Positions 6,938-14,862 of a DNA stretch of 36,140 nucleotides are shown here, in pieces. Under the pieces are notes generated by a model. That model made no database searches. It was not told where the DNA came from and saw only the letters and a program-made list of their open reading frames with translations. The stretch is from Candidatus Endomicrobiellum devescovinae (GTDB taxonomy: Bacteria > Elusimicrobiota > Endomicrobiia > Endomicrobiales > Endomicrobiaceae). Position numbers and translations under genes: made by a program. Location: assembly GCA_031267795.1 (NCBI GenBank), contig JAIRYK010000024.1:1-36140 (forward strand). The letters run 5' to 3'. The first letter of the stretch is position 1. Each line of letters opens with the position of its first letter.

Positions 6938-7027
6938 AAAGCGTTATTGACTATAAAGTGTATTATGAATTTGACAGTATGTAAAATGTTTTATACACTT
7001 ATGTCAGATTTGGATAGGAGATTATTA

Positions 7028-7312
7028 ATGAAAGCTGTACCAACAAAGGTTTTTGAAAAATGGTTAGATAAACTAGATATGACGATTCAAGTTGTTGTGC
7101 TTAAGTATATAAAAAGATTGGAAGATGGGAATTTTTCTAATAGCAAACATTTAAGAAAAGGAATACATGAGTTAAAAATAGATTTTCAAAAAGGATATAG
7201 AGTATATTTTGTAAATGCAGAACAGAATATTGTTTTGTTGCTGTGTGGTGGACATAAAACGACTCAAGACAAAGATATAAAAAAGGCATTGGAATTAAAA
7301 GAATCATTATAA
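7028..7312 (+). CDS. HigB/RelE-superfamily toxin (HI1419 type)
   Basis: The frame is open from 6947, but the ATG at 7028 has TAGGAGAT before it and gives 94 residues, the normal size for these toxins. Typical features are F-x-K-W-L-D-K-L near the start, then YIKRLEDGNFSNSKHLRKGI, ELKIDFQKGYRVYF, VLLLCGGHKTTQDKDIKKAL. The family (Gp49-like, often called addiction module killer protein) contains ribosome-dependent mRNA nucleases. The antitoxin gene follows 18 bases later, in the order toxin first, which is usual for this type. It probably stabilises the element. Confidence 0.88.
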   Translation: MKAVPTKVFEKWLDKLDMTIQVVVLKYIKRLEDGNFSNSKHLRKGIHELKIDFQKGYRVYFVNAEQNIVLLLCGGHKTTQDKDIKKALELKESL

Positions 7313-7330
7313 AAACAGAGGAGATATTCC

Positions 7331-7663
7331 ATGAAAATAAAAAAGAGAACAGAAATTTCAAGTATGGGATTATTTGAAGGGTTTGCAAAAAAGCTTCAAA
7401 ATAACCCGAATGAATTGAAAGCATTTGAAAAGGCTATAAATGAAGTATATAACAGTACGGGTGACATTGAAATTATTCTTACAGCTTTGAAAGTTTTGGC
7501 AGAGGCAAAAGGGAACATTTCTAAACTTGCAAGAGATTCCAATATAGAAAGAGCTAGCGTTTACAATCTTTTCAAAAAGGGTAGCAACCCCACTTTCAAA
7601 AACGTCGCAGCCGTCTCTCACAATCTTGGAGTAAATTTAAACTTGTCTTTTGCACATAAATAA
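7331..7663 (+). CDS. HTH antitoxin (HI1420 type)
   Basis: A 110-residue protein with the layout of the HI1420-type antidote: a short N-terminal arm, a helical middle (LLTAL-like region here ILTALKVLAEAKGNIS), and a Cro-like HTH (KLARDSNIERASVYNLFKKG, then NPTFKNVAAVSHNLGVNL). The conserved LARDSNIERASVYN recognition segment is typical. It should neutralise the toxin encoded just upstream and repress their shared promoter. GAGGAGAT precedes the ATG. The pair lies between lipoproteins and integrase, as expected for an element maintenance module. Confidence 0.88.
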   Translation: MKIKKRTEISSMGLFEGFAKKLQNNPNELKAFEKAINEVYNSTGDIEIILTALKVLAEAKGNISKLARDSNIERASVYNLFKKGSNPTFKNVAAVSHNLGVNLNLSFAHK

Positions 7664-7686
7664 GTAAATAAAATCTGGAGCAAGCA

Positions 7687-8673
7687 ATGGCATATCTTGC
7701 TAAGAAAGGAAAGCGTTATTATATATGCGAGAGTTATCAAGTTTCTAAACTGGACAACAAAGGGTTGCCAATTAAAGATGTTGACGGAAAAATAATACAA
7801 AAGAACAAAGTAAAATGGACGCCGTCTTCTAAAAATAAAAAACTTGCAGAAATAGAGCTTGGAAAATATGAAGAAGATAAAGATAGAGGACGTATTGGTC
7901 TTGATAAACATCATACCTCTTGGTCGGATATAAAAACCAAATATTTAACCTATTCTCAAAGCAAAAAAGTAAAAAATAATACGGACGCTACATGCAAAAG
8001 AAAATTTACAACGCTAAAAAATCTTGGAACTAAATTAGTAGAGTGGGATATTACTCAAGTAAATCCATTGCAAAAACTCAAAATTAATAAAGTAAATCGA
8101 GAAAAAGAGATAAAATATTGGCATACAAAAGAAGAAATAAATAAAGTAATTGAAAAGACAAGCGGAGTATGGCGGACAGTTAATTATATAGGTTTTTTCA
8201 TCGGCGCACGATTGTCTGAAATATTAAATATTAAATGGACTGATGTAAATTTTGAGAACAATAAAATAAGAATACAATCAAGCGGGACGTTTCATACAAA
8301 AAGCCGTAAGTTCAGAATTATTCCAATGCCAGAAAATCTAAAAGAATATTTATCAAATCTAAAAAAAGAACAATCCAAAAACGACAAAATAAAAACTGAG
8401 AATATTATTGTTTATATTGATGGGTCAATACCCACAACGGAAAGTGCATCTTCATATTTACGAAAAAAGTACAAACAACTAGGCTTTAAAGGCTACCACG
8501 CTCATTGTCTTAGGCATACGTTTGCTGCTCACTATCTAAAAAAATACAAAGACATTTATGGCTTAAGTAAGATATTAGGTCATCATTCGGTTGTAGTAAC
8601 GGAACAATATTACGGACACTTAGTTCCGAATTATTTTGACAAAACAATGCCAAAGTTCAATCCGCTTATATAA
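7687..8673 (+). CDS. int: Tyrosine recombinase (integrase) of the element
   Basis: A 328-residue tyrosine integrase. The catalytic domain is complete: R175 in FIGARLSEILNIKW, H273-x-x-R276-H in HAHCLRHTF, H299 in LGHHS, and the nucleophile Y308 or Y309 in TEQYYGHL. The N-terminal part (1-100) is the arm-binding region. The core-binding domain seems short: FTTLKNLGTK (107-116) is followed at once by LVEWDITQVNPLQKLK, which usually comes some 50 residues later. The stop lies 68 bp from the 3' end of a tRNA-Arg gene, the classic place for an integrase whose target is that tRNA. It defines the right end of the element. Confidence 0.92.
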   Translation: MAYLAKKGKRYYICESYQVSKLDNKGLPIKDVDGKIIQKNKVKWTPSSKNKKLAEIELGKYEEDKDRGRIGLDKHHTSWSDIKTKYLTYSQSKKVKNNTDATCKRKFTTLKNLGTKLVEWDITQVNPLQKLKINKVNREKEIKYWHTKEEINKVIEKTSGVWRTVNYIGFFIGARLSEILNIKWTDVNFENNKIRIQSSGTFHTKSRKFRIIPMPENLKEYLSNLKKEQSKNDKIKTENIIVYIDGSIPTTESASSYLRKKYKQLGFKGYHAHCLRHTFAAHYLKKYKDIYGLSKILGHHSVVVTEQYYGHLVPNYFDKTMPKFNPLI

Positions 8674-8741
8674 GTTATAGAAGATTTATAGAATAGCGTT
8701 TAATTTTTAACATTTCCCGACGTGTAAAAAAAAGATTTACC

Positions 8742-8814
8742 GCCCTGAAGAGGAGTTGAACCTCCAACCTTATCCTTAGGACGGATCTGCTCTATCCAGT
8801 TGAGCTATCAGGGC
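8742..8814 (-). tRNA. tRNA-Arg(CCU), probable integration target
   Basis: The minus strand folds as a cloverleaf: acceptor GCCCTGA/TCAGGGC, D stem GCTC/GAGC, anticodon loop GTCCTAA giving CCU, and T arm GGAGG-TTCAACT-CCTC. The top pair of the anticodon stem is mismatched. CCA is not encoded. Its 3' end faces the integrase gene, so the attachment core is expected at about 8735-8765; the second copy must lie left of this window. Confidence 0.93.
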
Positions 8815-8824
8815 ATGCAATGTT

Positions 8825-9355
8825 TTAAAATTTAGCTATAGAAAAAACGTCAATATTTTTATTTTTTATATTCTCTCTGCCTTTTAAAAAAGAAAGTTCG
8901 CAAACAAACACAGCAGAAATAACCTTGCCTTTCAATTTTTCAACAAGTTCCACTGAAGCGTTAATAGTACCTCCAGTGGCAAGGAAATCGTCAATTAACA
9001 AAACATTCTCGCCTTCTGAAACTGCATCTTCGTGCATTTCTATCGTTGCAGAACCGTACTCCAAAGAGTAGGACGCCCAAACAGTCTTGCTCGGAAGCTT
9101 TCCTTTCTTTCTAACGGGGATAAAAGGAATGCCCATTTTTACAGCTAAAGGCATGCCAAACAGGAATCCTCTGGACTCAACACCGGCAATTTTGTCAACT
9201 TTAATATTTTTGTATCTATATGAAAACAAATCTATTATTTCTTTAAAAAGAGCTATATCCTTGAGGATAGGCGTTATATCTTTAAACACAACTCCTTTTA
9301 CGGGAAAATCAACAACATCTCTAACTGTATTCTTAATTTTTGACTCTATATCCAC
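8825..9355 (-). CDS. apt: Adenine phosphoribosyltransferase
   Basis: A 176-residue purine salvage enzyme that makes AMP from adenine and PRPP in the cytoplasm. Typical features: FPVKGVVFKDITPIL (17-31), ESRGFLFG (60-67), RKKGKLP (82-88) and the PRPP loop VLLIDDFLATGGT (118-130). The length is usual for the family. Its start overlaps the end of the sigma factor gene by ten bases, so the two are co-transcribed from upstream. Confidence 0.96.
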   Translation of the reverse strand: MDIESKIKNTVRDVVDFPVKGVVFKDITPILKDIALFKEIIDLFSYRYKNIKVDKIAGVESRGFLFGMPLAVKMGIPFIPVRKKGKLPSKTVWASYSLEYGSATIEMHEDAVSEGENVLLIDDFLATGGTINASVELVEKLKGKVISAVFVCELSFLKGRENIKNKNIDVFSIAKF

Positions 9356-10299
9356 TTTGCTCTTCTTTCTATATTAGACCTTCTATCTTTAAACTTAGAA
9401 GGCTGAATTTCATTCATACGTCTATCTCTGCCGCTCCTGCTGTCAAGTTTTAGATTTTCACCTTCTTCTTTTACTATAAAATTGTATTTAGCTAAAATAG
9501 TTTTTAGCTTTTTAAAAGCATGCAGCTCCAGCTGTCTAACACGCTCTCTGGAAACATTTAAAACTTTACCAATAGAATCCAACGACATAGGCTCCATACC
9601 GCCTAAACCAAATCTCATTCTTACAACTTCTTTTTCTCTATCTGGCAAATCATTTAAAGCCATGCCTATATCTGCTCTGGCTCTTATAATTTCCGTAACT
9701 GATTCTGGCGACTTATCTTCATCATCTGATATTGTATCTTTAACCTGCAGGTTTGAATCTTCACCCACAGCTGCCTCTAAAGAAACTCCTCCATTAAAAA
9801 CTGAAGAAGCTCTCATTAAATCATCAACTTGGTCTTTATTAAGTTTCAATTTTTTTGCTATTTCGTCGTTTGTTGGCTCTCTTTTGAGTTTCTCTCTTAA
9901 AATTACTTTTGTTTTTAGCCATCTGTTAAGAGCGTCCCAAATATGAGAAGGTATCCTTATTGTTTTTACGCTATTTTCTACGGCTTTTCTTATATATTGT
10001 TCTATCCAATAAACCGCATATGTTGAGAAGGCTATATTTCTTGTTGGATCAAACTTCTCAACCGCTTTTATAAGACCAAGATTTCCTTCTTCTATAAGAT
10101 CCATGAAATCTATACCTTTCTTCATAAATCTTTTCGCTATAGGTATGACTAATCTATAGTTTTGTTCCACAAGTCTGTTAAAAGCCGATTTATCAGTTTT
10201 GGATTTAATCCACAAAGATTTAACTTCTTTCTCAGAGATGGGTTCAATTTTTCTGATTGCTTCAAAATAAAGTCCTAAAGGATCAAATCTGGCATTCAT
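9346..10299 (-). CDS. RNA polymerase sigma factor, sigma-70 group (RpoD/RpoS type)
   Basis: A 317-residue sigma factor without region 1.1. Region 1.2 is at about 6-17 (DPLGLYFEAIRK). Region 2 includes MDLIEEGNLGLIKAVEKFDP (66-85) and FSTYAVYWIEQYIRKA (91-106). Region 3 is around 140-165. Region 4 is at LPDREKEVVRMRFGLGG and the HTH VLNVSRERVRQLELHAFKKL (218-266). After region 4 there is an unusual 50-residue tail rich in Arg, with RDRR and DRRSNIERR. The absence of region 1.1 argues for a group 2 sigma, though reduced genomes also have short main factors. AAGGAGAT precedes the ATG. Confidence 0.88.
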   Translation of the reverse strand: MNARFDPLGLYFEAIRKIEPISEKEVKSLWIKSKTDKSAFNRLVEQNYRLVIPIAKRFMKKGIDFMDLIEEGNLGLIKAVEKFDPTRNIAFSTYAVYWIEQYIRKAVENSVKTIRIPSHIWDALNRWLKTKVILREKLKREPTNDEIAKKLKLNKDQVDDLMRASSVFNGGVSLEAAVGEDSNLQVKDTISDDEDKSPESVTEIIRARADIGMALNDLPDREKEVVRMRFGLGGMEPMSLDSIGKVLNVSRERVRQLELHAFKKLKTILAKYNFIVKEEGENLKLDSRSGRDRRMNEIQPSKFKDRRSNIERRAKWI

Positions 10300-10319
10300 T
10301 TTATCTCCTTTAAAAGATT

Positions 10320-10392
10320 CGGGGCGACTGGATTTGAACCAGCGACCTCACGGTCCCGAACCGAGCACTCTAGCCAGCTGAGCCACGCCCCG
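10320..10392 (-). tRNA. tRNA-Pro(CGG)
   Basis: Minus-strand cloverleaf with acceptor CGGGGCG/CGCCCCG, anticodon stem CTCGG/CCGTG (outer pairs weak), loop TTCGGGA giving CGG, and T arm with TTCAAAT. No encoded CCA. Confidence 0.93.
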
Positions 10393-10410
10393 AAAAAATA
10401 TTGCAAGTAA

Positions 10411-10752
10411 TTACTTTATTTTTACAATCTTATTATCTTTATCCACAAAAACAATTTTAGGGTCAATAGGTTTGTCTGAAAGAGTAAAACCCATTATTAT
10501 TACTTCTTCGCCAGCCTTTATAAGGTGAGCGGCTGCGCCGTTCATGCAAATTACACCTGAACATGGTTTACCAGGGATTACATAAGTTTCAAGCCTTGCT
10601 CCTGAACTATTAGATACTACCAAAACTTTTTCCCCTATCCACAAGCCTGCCTTATCGCAAAGATAAGTATCTATTGTTATACTGCCTTTATATTCCAAAT
10701 TGGCTTCCGTCACCGTAGCCTTAAAAATTTTTGAACTTAAAACAAACTTCAT
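10411..10752 (-). CDS. panD: Aspartate 1-decarboxylase (pyruvoyl-dependent)
   Basis: Makes beta-alanine for pantothenate and coenzyme A. The proenzyme cuts itself before a Ser that becomes the pyruvoyl group; here the site is YKG-S with Ser24, in EANLEYKGSITID. NGAAAHLIKAGEEVIIMGF is the family's second signature. A TTG-initiated frame extends five codons further, but GGAGG lies inside that extension, eight bases before the ATG at 10752, so I start there. The length (113 residues) is normal. No panB or panC is adjacent. Confidence 0.94.
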   Translation of the reverse strand: MKFVLSSKIFKATVTEANLEYKGSITIDTYLCDKAGLWIGEKVLVVSNSSGARLETYVIPGKPCSGVICMNGAAAHLIKAGEEVIIMGFTLSDKPIDPKIVFVDKDNKIVKIK

Positions 10753-10798
10753 CACAACTGCCTCCAAACTAAATTACGGCGATATTATAGCATTTGCA

Positions 10799-11821
10799 TC
10801 AATTTTTGTTAATAGTAACTACTCTCTGAGGGAAAGGAATTTCTATTTTAGCCTCACCAAATCTCTTATATAAATTCTTCAAAACTTCGCTCTTTATAAA
10901 AGCTCTTGCATAAACCGTTTTAACTCTAAAATATAAAATAAAGTTTATAGAAGAATCTCCAAAATCTGTAAACTGAACAATAGGCTGATAATCTTTGGAA
11001 GCGGAATCATATTTGTCTATTATCTCTTTAGCCGCAAGTTTTGCAATTTCCTCAACTTGGTCTAGATCACTCCTGTATGATACACCGCAAGTTATTGAAG
11101 ATGTAACTTCAGACTTTTTAAAATGATAACTTTTAACTATAGACGAAGATATTTTACTGTTAGGCACAACAATGGTAGTATTATATATTTCTTTTATTAA
11201 AGTCGTTCTCCAGTTGACTTCAATAACTGTTCCCTCTTGTCCTGAATCAAGTCTAATATAATCATCTCTTGCAATTTGTTTACTGGCAAGAATGTTTATC
11301 CCGGCAAAAAAATTGGCAAGAGTATCTTGGAGAGCCAACGCAACTGCAAGAGAGCCTATGCCCAAAGCAGTTAAGATCGGCGTCAACTTCACGCCGGCTT
11401 GATTTAATATTAAAACCAATCCTATAAACGTTATTGAAAACTTTAATATATTTGAACCAATTTTTTCTTGAATTGCCCTGCGGAAAAGTTTAGAAAGTAT
11501 AGACGCAATCAAAACAACTATTGAAAAAGCAAATACTCCGTAAAAAATTTTATCAATAACAGCACTTTTAGTATTTATAGGAGCTTTTAAAATTCCAACA
11601 TAGAGAGCTATGAGAAAAAACCAAAAAGAAATGTAACTGATTGTTATTACTACAATCTTATCGTGAAGAACCAGCCCTATTTTTGCAAGAATATTTTGCA
11701 CAAACCTTGCTACATACCTCTTAAACAAAAAACCTATTATGAATATAAGAGCAAATAGAGACACGCTCTCAATCCACAAAAAACTTTTTTCTAATATTCT
11801 GCTCCAAACTTGCAATAACAT
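10799..11821 (-). CDS. MscS-family mechanosensitive channel
   Basis: A 340-residue inner-membrane channel that releases solutes on osmotic down-shock. Hydrophobic segments lie at about 20-36, 57-78, 92-112, 126-142 and 147-176. The last is the pore helix, with ALGIGSLAVALALQDTLANF, the Gly/Ala packing motif of MscS. The soluble beta domain follows (QEGTVIEVNWRTTLI, VVPNSKI). There are five segments, against three in E. coli MscS, so this is a mid-size member. Its start is two bases from the stop of the DksA-like gene, so the two share a transcript. Confidence 0.92.
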   Translation of the reverse strand: MLLQVWSRILEKSFLWIESVSLFALIFIIGFLFKRYVARFVQNILAKIGLVLHDKIVVITISYISFWFFLIALYVGILKAPINTKSAVIDKIFYGVFAFSIVVLIASILSKLFRRAIQEKIGSNILKFSITFIGLVLILNQAGVKLTPILTALGIGSLAVALALQDTLANFFAGINILASKQIARDDYIRLDSGQEGTVIEVNWRTTLIKEIYNTTIVVPNSKISSSIVKSYHFKKSEVTSSITCGVSYRSDLDQVEEIAKLAAKEIIDKYDSASKDYQPIVQFTDFGDSSINFILYFRVKTVYARAFIKSEVLKNLYKRFGEAKIEIPFPQRVVTINKN

Positions 11822-11823
11822 TG

Positions 11824-12174
11824 TTATCTTTTAGGATTTTCAGCTTCTTCCTGACACTTTATGCAATATCTAGTCCAAGGAATAGCTTTTAATCTCTCTG
11901 CAGGAATTTCTTCACCACAACACTCGCATGTGCCATAAGTATTCTTCTCTATTTTAGCAAGAGCGTCATTTACAGCATTCAATGTTATCTTATCACCAGC
12001 GACAAGTTCAAAAAACATTTCTTTATCACTGTTTTGTCTTGCGGTATCTATTTCGTCTCCGACGTTTATATCGTCGGAATTTATATCTCTTTGAGCATTA
12101 TTAGTTTTATTTAAAAGTTCGGCTTTCTTTTCTATCAAGAGCTTTTTTATTTCTGCTAAATCTTTTTTATTCAT
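11824..12174 (-). CDS. DksA/TraR-type C4 zinc-finger protein
   Basis: A 116-residue protein with a long N-terminal coiled coil and a C-terminal zinc finger, C83-x2-C86 and C104-x2-C107 (CECCGEEIPAERLKAIPWTR then YCIKC). In DksA the coiled coil enters the secondary channel of RNA polymerase and adjusts the response to ppGpp. This copy is shorter than E. coli DksA and matches the widespread short form. The D-D-I-N region near 34-36 (SDDINVGDE) corresponds to the acidic tip. The next gene encodes the MscS channel. Confidence 0.9.
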   Translation of the reverse strand: MNKKDLAEIKKLLIEKKAELLNKTNNAQRDINSDDINVGDEIDTARQNSDKEMFFELVAGDKITLNAVNDALAKIEKNTYGTCECCGEEIPAERLKAIPWTRYCIKCQEEAENPKR

Positions 12175-12186
12175 TGTACTCTCCGT

Positions 12187-13671
12187 TTAGAAGTTTGTAA
12201 AAACTTTAACCATTCTTAATTTATCGTTTTCTTGACCACTTACTCTTATGCCCTTAGATGCCGTATCCATAAGATAATCGCATATTTCTTGAGTTATTCT
12301 TTCTCCAGGTATTACTACAGGTATTCCCGGAGGGTAAGGCGTCAAAGTTTGAGCAGCTATATGTCCGACAGACTTTTTCAAGCTCACCTTTGTTATGCTG
12401 TTTGAAAGGAGCACATCTCTAGGCTTCATAACCATTTCGGTAGCCAAAGATGGAATCTTAAGTATCCAATTTTTTTGTTTACCGTGATATTTTTTACTTA
12501 TACTTTCAAGTGCTTTTACAAAAGCCTCTATATCAGATTTAATTGTGCCTTCACCGGGAATTGCTACCAAATTAAACAAATCAGCATAATCAAGTTGAAT
12601 ATTATATTCTTTAGCCAAAATGTTTTCAATCTCATATCCTGAAAGCCCTGTTTTTGTAACGTTTACGGTAAGCTTTGTTATATCTAAATCAAAACCCAAT
12701 TTATTTATTTCTTGTCTGGTAAAACATTTCATATTGCCAATGTTTTTATTTATATAAGAACGCCCCCACTCAGCTGCGTCTATAACTTTGTCAAAGTCCT
12801 CTTTTCCCTGCGAAACAACCTGTCTTCTAGCTAAGTCAATAGTTGCAAGAATTAAATAATTAGGACTTGTGGTTTGAAGCATTGAAACTATTTTTTTTAC
12901 TCTGTTAAAATCAATAAATTTAGATTTAAAATGTAAAACAGACCCTTGAGACATTGCTGACAAAATTTTGTGCGTTGACTGAACGCATAAATCAGCGCCA
13001 GCTTCAACAGCAGATTCAGGCAATATATCGTTAAAATGCAAGTGCGCTCCGTGAGCTTCATCAACAAGGAGAATCTTGCCTCTTCTATGGCACAAATCCG
13101 CAATTTTGCTCAACTCAGTAACAATGCCATTATAAGTAGGGCTCGTTATAAACACAGCTTTTGCTTCAGGGTATTTATCCAAAGCTTCTTTAACCTGATC
13201 GTAAGTCATGCTAAAAATCAAGTCTAGATTTTGATCTATTTTAGGTTGAACCCAAATAGGCCAAACACCAGACATAATAATTCCTGCCATTATAGACTTA
13301 TGAGAACTTCTTGAAACTATTATTGAGTCACCCGGATTACATGCCGAAAGGAGCATAGCCATGTTACCGACGGACGTACCGTTTACCAAAAATAAAGAAT
13401 GCTCAACACCATATGCTTCTGCCATAAGTTCTTGAGCTTTTTTTATTGGTCCGACAGGGTCGTGTAAAGAATCTACTTCGTCAAAAACCGTAACATCAAA
13501 TTTAAAAACCTCTTCGCCGACATAATTTTTTAATTCTTTATCTATACTTCTTCCGTTTTTATGTCCCGGACAATGTAGAGATATAACGTCTCTTTTTGCG
13601 TGCCCCAGAAGTGTATCAAATAATGGAGCCTTAGACTGTTTTCCAAAATTCGAGTTTTTTACTTTTTTCAT
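12187..13671 (-). CDS. PLP-dependent Orn/Lys/Arg decarboxylase
   Basis: A 494-residue fold-type I decarboxylase of the short SpeA/Ldc group (Bacillus SpeA class), making a polyamine precursor from arginine, lysine or ornithine. The PLP Lys is K235 in STHKILSAMSQGS. The cofactor-binding LVDEAHGAHL precedes it, and NGTSVGNMAM binds the phosphate. The C-terminal domain has TPYPPGIPVVIPGERIT, typical of this family. An in-frame ATG at 13728 lies inside the tRNA-Val gene, so I use the ATG at 13671. The true substrate cannot be read from the sequence; arginine is the most common for this size class. Confidence 0.9.
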   Translation of the reverse strand: MKKVKNSNFGKQSKAPLFDTLLGHAKRDVISLHCPGHKNGRSIDKELKNYVGEEVFKFDVTVFDEVDSLHDPVGPIKKAQELMAEAYGVEHSLFLVNGTSVGNMAMLLSACNPGDSIIVSRSSHKSIMAGIIMSGVWPIWVQPKIDQNLDLIFSMTYDQVKEALDKYPEAKAVFITSPTYNGIVTELSKIADLCHRRGKILLVDEAHGAHLHFNDILPESAVEAGADLCVQSTHKILSAMSQGSVLHFKSKFIDFNRVKKIVSMLQTTSPNYLILATIDLARRQVVSQGKEDFDKVIDAAEWGRSYINKNIGNMKCFTRQEINKLGFDLDITKLTVNVTKTGLSGYEIENILAKEYNIQLDYADLFNLVAIPGEGTIKSDIEAFVKALESISKKYHGKQKNWILKIPSLATEMVMKPRDVLLSNSITKVSLKKSVGHIAAQTLTPYPPGIPVVIPGERITQEICDYLMDTASKGIRVSGQENDKLRMVKVFTNF

Positions 13672-13692
13672 TATGCTGCCTACCCTTAGAGT

Positions 13693-13765
13693 GCCCGGTA
13701 GAAGACTCGAACTTCTGACCCCTTCCATGTCAAGGAAGTACTCTAACCAACTGAGCTAACCGGGC
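13693..13765 (-). tRNA. tRNA-Val(GAC)
   Basis: Minus-strand cloverleaf with acceptor GCCCGGT/ACCGGGC, D stem GCTC/GAGT, anticodon stem CTTCC/GGAAG with loop TTGACAT giving GAC, and T loop TTCGAGT. No encoded CCA. It is probably made from the same transcript as tRNA-Cys. Confidence 0.95.
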
Positions 13766-13788
13766 AGCATATGATTTTATATGAACAA

Positions 13789-13859
13789 GGTGCGGGCCGG
13801 AATTGAACCGGCGAATAACAGTTTTGCAGACTGCTCCCTTACCACTTGGGTACCGCACC
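13789..13859 (-). tRNA. tRNA-Cys(GCA)
   Basis: Minus-strand cloverleaf with acceptor GGTGCGG/CCGCACC, anticodon stem CAGT/ACTG with loop CTGCAAA giving GCA, and T arm GCCGG-TTCAATT-CCGGC. It is 71 nt, as usual for tRNA-Cys. No encoded CCA. Confidence 0.94.
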
Positions 13860-13879
13860 AATGAACTAAATAATTAAGA

Positions 13880-13908
13880 AGTATATTAAAACAGCGTCCG
13901 ATAGTCAA
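13880..13908 (-). promoter_or_regulatory. Promoter of the tRNA-Cys/tRNA-Val/decarboxylase transcript
   Basis: Minus strand: TTGACT at 13908-13903 and TATACT at 13885-13880, 17-bp spacer. Both boxes are near consensus, and the tRNA-Cys gene starts about 20 bp downstream. The order suggests that two tRNAs, and perhaps the decarboxylase and its followers, come from this start. Confidence 0.75.
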
Positions 13909-13936
13909 ATTTTTGTGCATAAAACAATATTTTATT

Positions 13937-13966
13937 TTGATTTTCTTAGAGTCAATGTACTATAAT
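13937..13966 (+). promoter_or_regulatory. Promoter of the thioesterase-tadA unit
   Basis: TTGATT at 13937-13942 and TATAAT at 13961-13966 with an 18-bp spacer. It is divergent from the tRNA promoter 30 bp away. Confidence 0.65.
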
Positions 13967-13993
13967 TCGTTAAGAAGATTAACGGAGAATATT

Positions 13994-14392
13994 ATGAATT
14001 CATTAAAAGTGAGAATTGCTTACGCTGATACAGACCAAATGGGAATGGTTTATTATGCAAATTATTTAACTTTTTTTGAGCGGGGACGTACAGAGCTTCT
14101 CAGAGAAATAGGTCTTGAATATAAAGCAATAGAAGATCGCGGTTTTTATTTTCCTGTTATTCATGCCGAGTGCAAATACTTAGCTCCTGCAAAATACGAT
14201 GACATCATAGAAATAGAAACAAAAATATCAGAAATAACAGCTGCGAGCATAACGTGCTATTATGAAGTTAAATGTAAAGGGAAACTTTTAGTTATAGGCA
14301 AAACAAAACATCCTTTCGTCAATAAAGATTTAAAGCCTGTACGTTTCCCAAAAGACATAAGAGAGACGCTGGAAAAAAATCTTGAAAAATAA
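13994..14392 (+). CDS. Hotdog-fold acyl-CoA thioesterase, YbgC type
   Basis: The frame opens at 13913, upstream of the promoter, so I start at the ATG at 13994, which has GGAGA eight bases before it. The product of 132 residues is a single hotdog domain. The family motif AYADTDQMGMVYYANYLTFF carries the likely catalytic Asp14, and ERGRTELLREIG follows. Such enzymes hydrolyse acyl-CoA or acyl-ACP thioesters; YbgC itself works with the Tol-Pal system, but no tol genes are here. It overlaps tadA by eleven bases. Confidence 0.87.
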   Translation: MNSLKVRIAYADTDQMGMVYYANYLTFFERGRTELLREIGLEYKAIEDRGFYFPVIHAECKYLAPAKYDDIIEIETKISEITAASITCYYEVKCKGKLLVIGKTKHPFVNKDLKPVRFPKDIRETLEKNLEK

Positions 14393-14861
14393 AAACATCA
14401 AAAATGACGCTTACTTCATGTCTCAAGCCCTAAAAGAAGCCCGTAAAGCCAAAAAAGTCGGCGAAGTGCCCATAGGCACAGTTATAACCTGTGACGACAA
14501 AATAATTGCAAGGGGATTTAATAGATGCATTATATTGTCTGATCCTACGGCGCACGCGGAAATTGTAGCTTTGCGCAAAGCTGCTAAAAAATTGAATAAT
14601 TATCGTTTGAACGATTGCTCAATATATGTTACAATTGAGCCTTGTGCAATGTGTGCGGGCGCTCTTGTAAATGCGAGGATAAAAAAGATTATTTTTGGTG
14701 CGTACGATGTGAAATCTGGAGCGTGTAAAAGCGTTTTTAAAATAGCTAAAAGTAAAAAACTAAATCACAAAATAGAATTTGACGGCGGCAAAGAAAAACA
14801 CTTAAACAAAGAGTGTACAGATATAATTAAGAATTTCTTTAAGGAAAGACGTAAAAACTAA
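14382..14861 (+). CDS. tadA: tRNA adenosine(34) deaminase
   Basis: Converts A34 of tRNA-Arg(ACG) to inosine. A 159-residue protein with the zinc deaminase signature H58-A-E60 (DPTAHAEIVALRKAA) and P87-C88-A-M-C91 (TIEPCAMCAGALVNARI), and the C-terminal GACKSVF region typical of TadA. The first start is TTG at 14382 with GGAAAAAAA before it; the first ATG in frame is at 14418 without a binding site. The longer form restores the usual N-terminal helix length, so I chose TTG. The gene ends one base before ssrA. Confidence 0.94.
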   Translation: MKNKNIKNDAYFMSQALKEARKAKKVGEVPIGTVITCDDKIIARGFNRCIILSDPTAHAEIVALRKAAKKLNNYRLNDCSIYVTIEPCAMCAGALVNARIKKIIFGAYDVKSGACKSVFKIAKSKKLNHKIEFDGGKEKHLNKECTDIIKNFFKERRKN

Positions 14862-14862
14862 T

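Noticed and set aside
13672-13728. N-terminal extension of the decarboxylase starting at 13728
   Set aside because: It lies in the tRNA-Val gene; the ATG at 13671 gives the normal family length.
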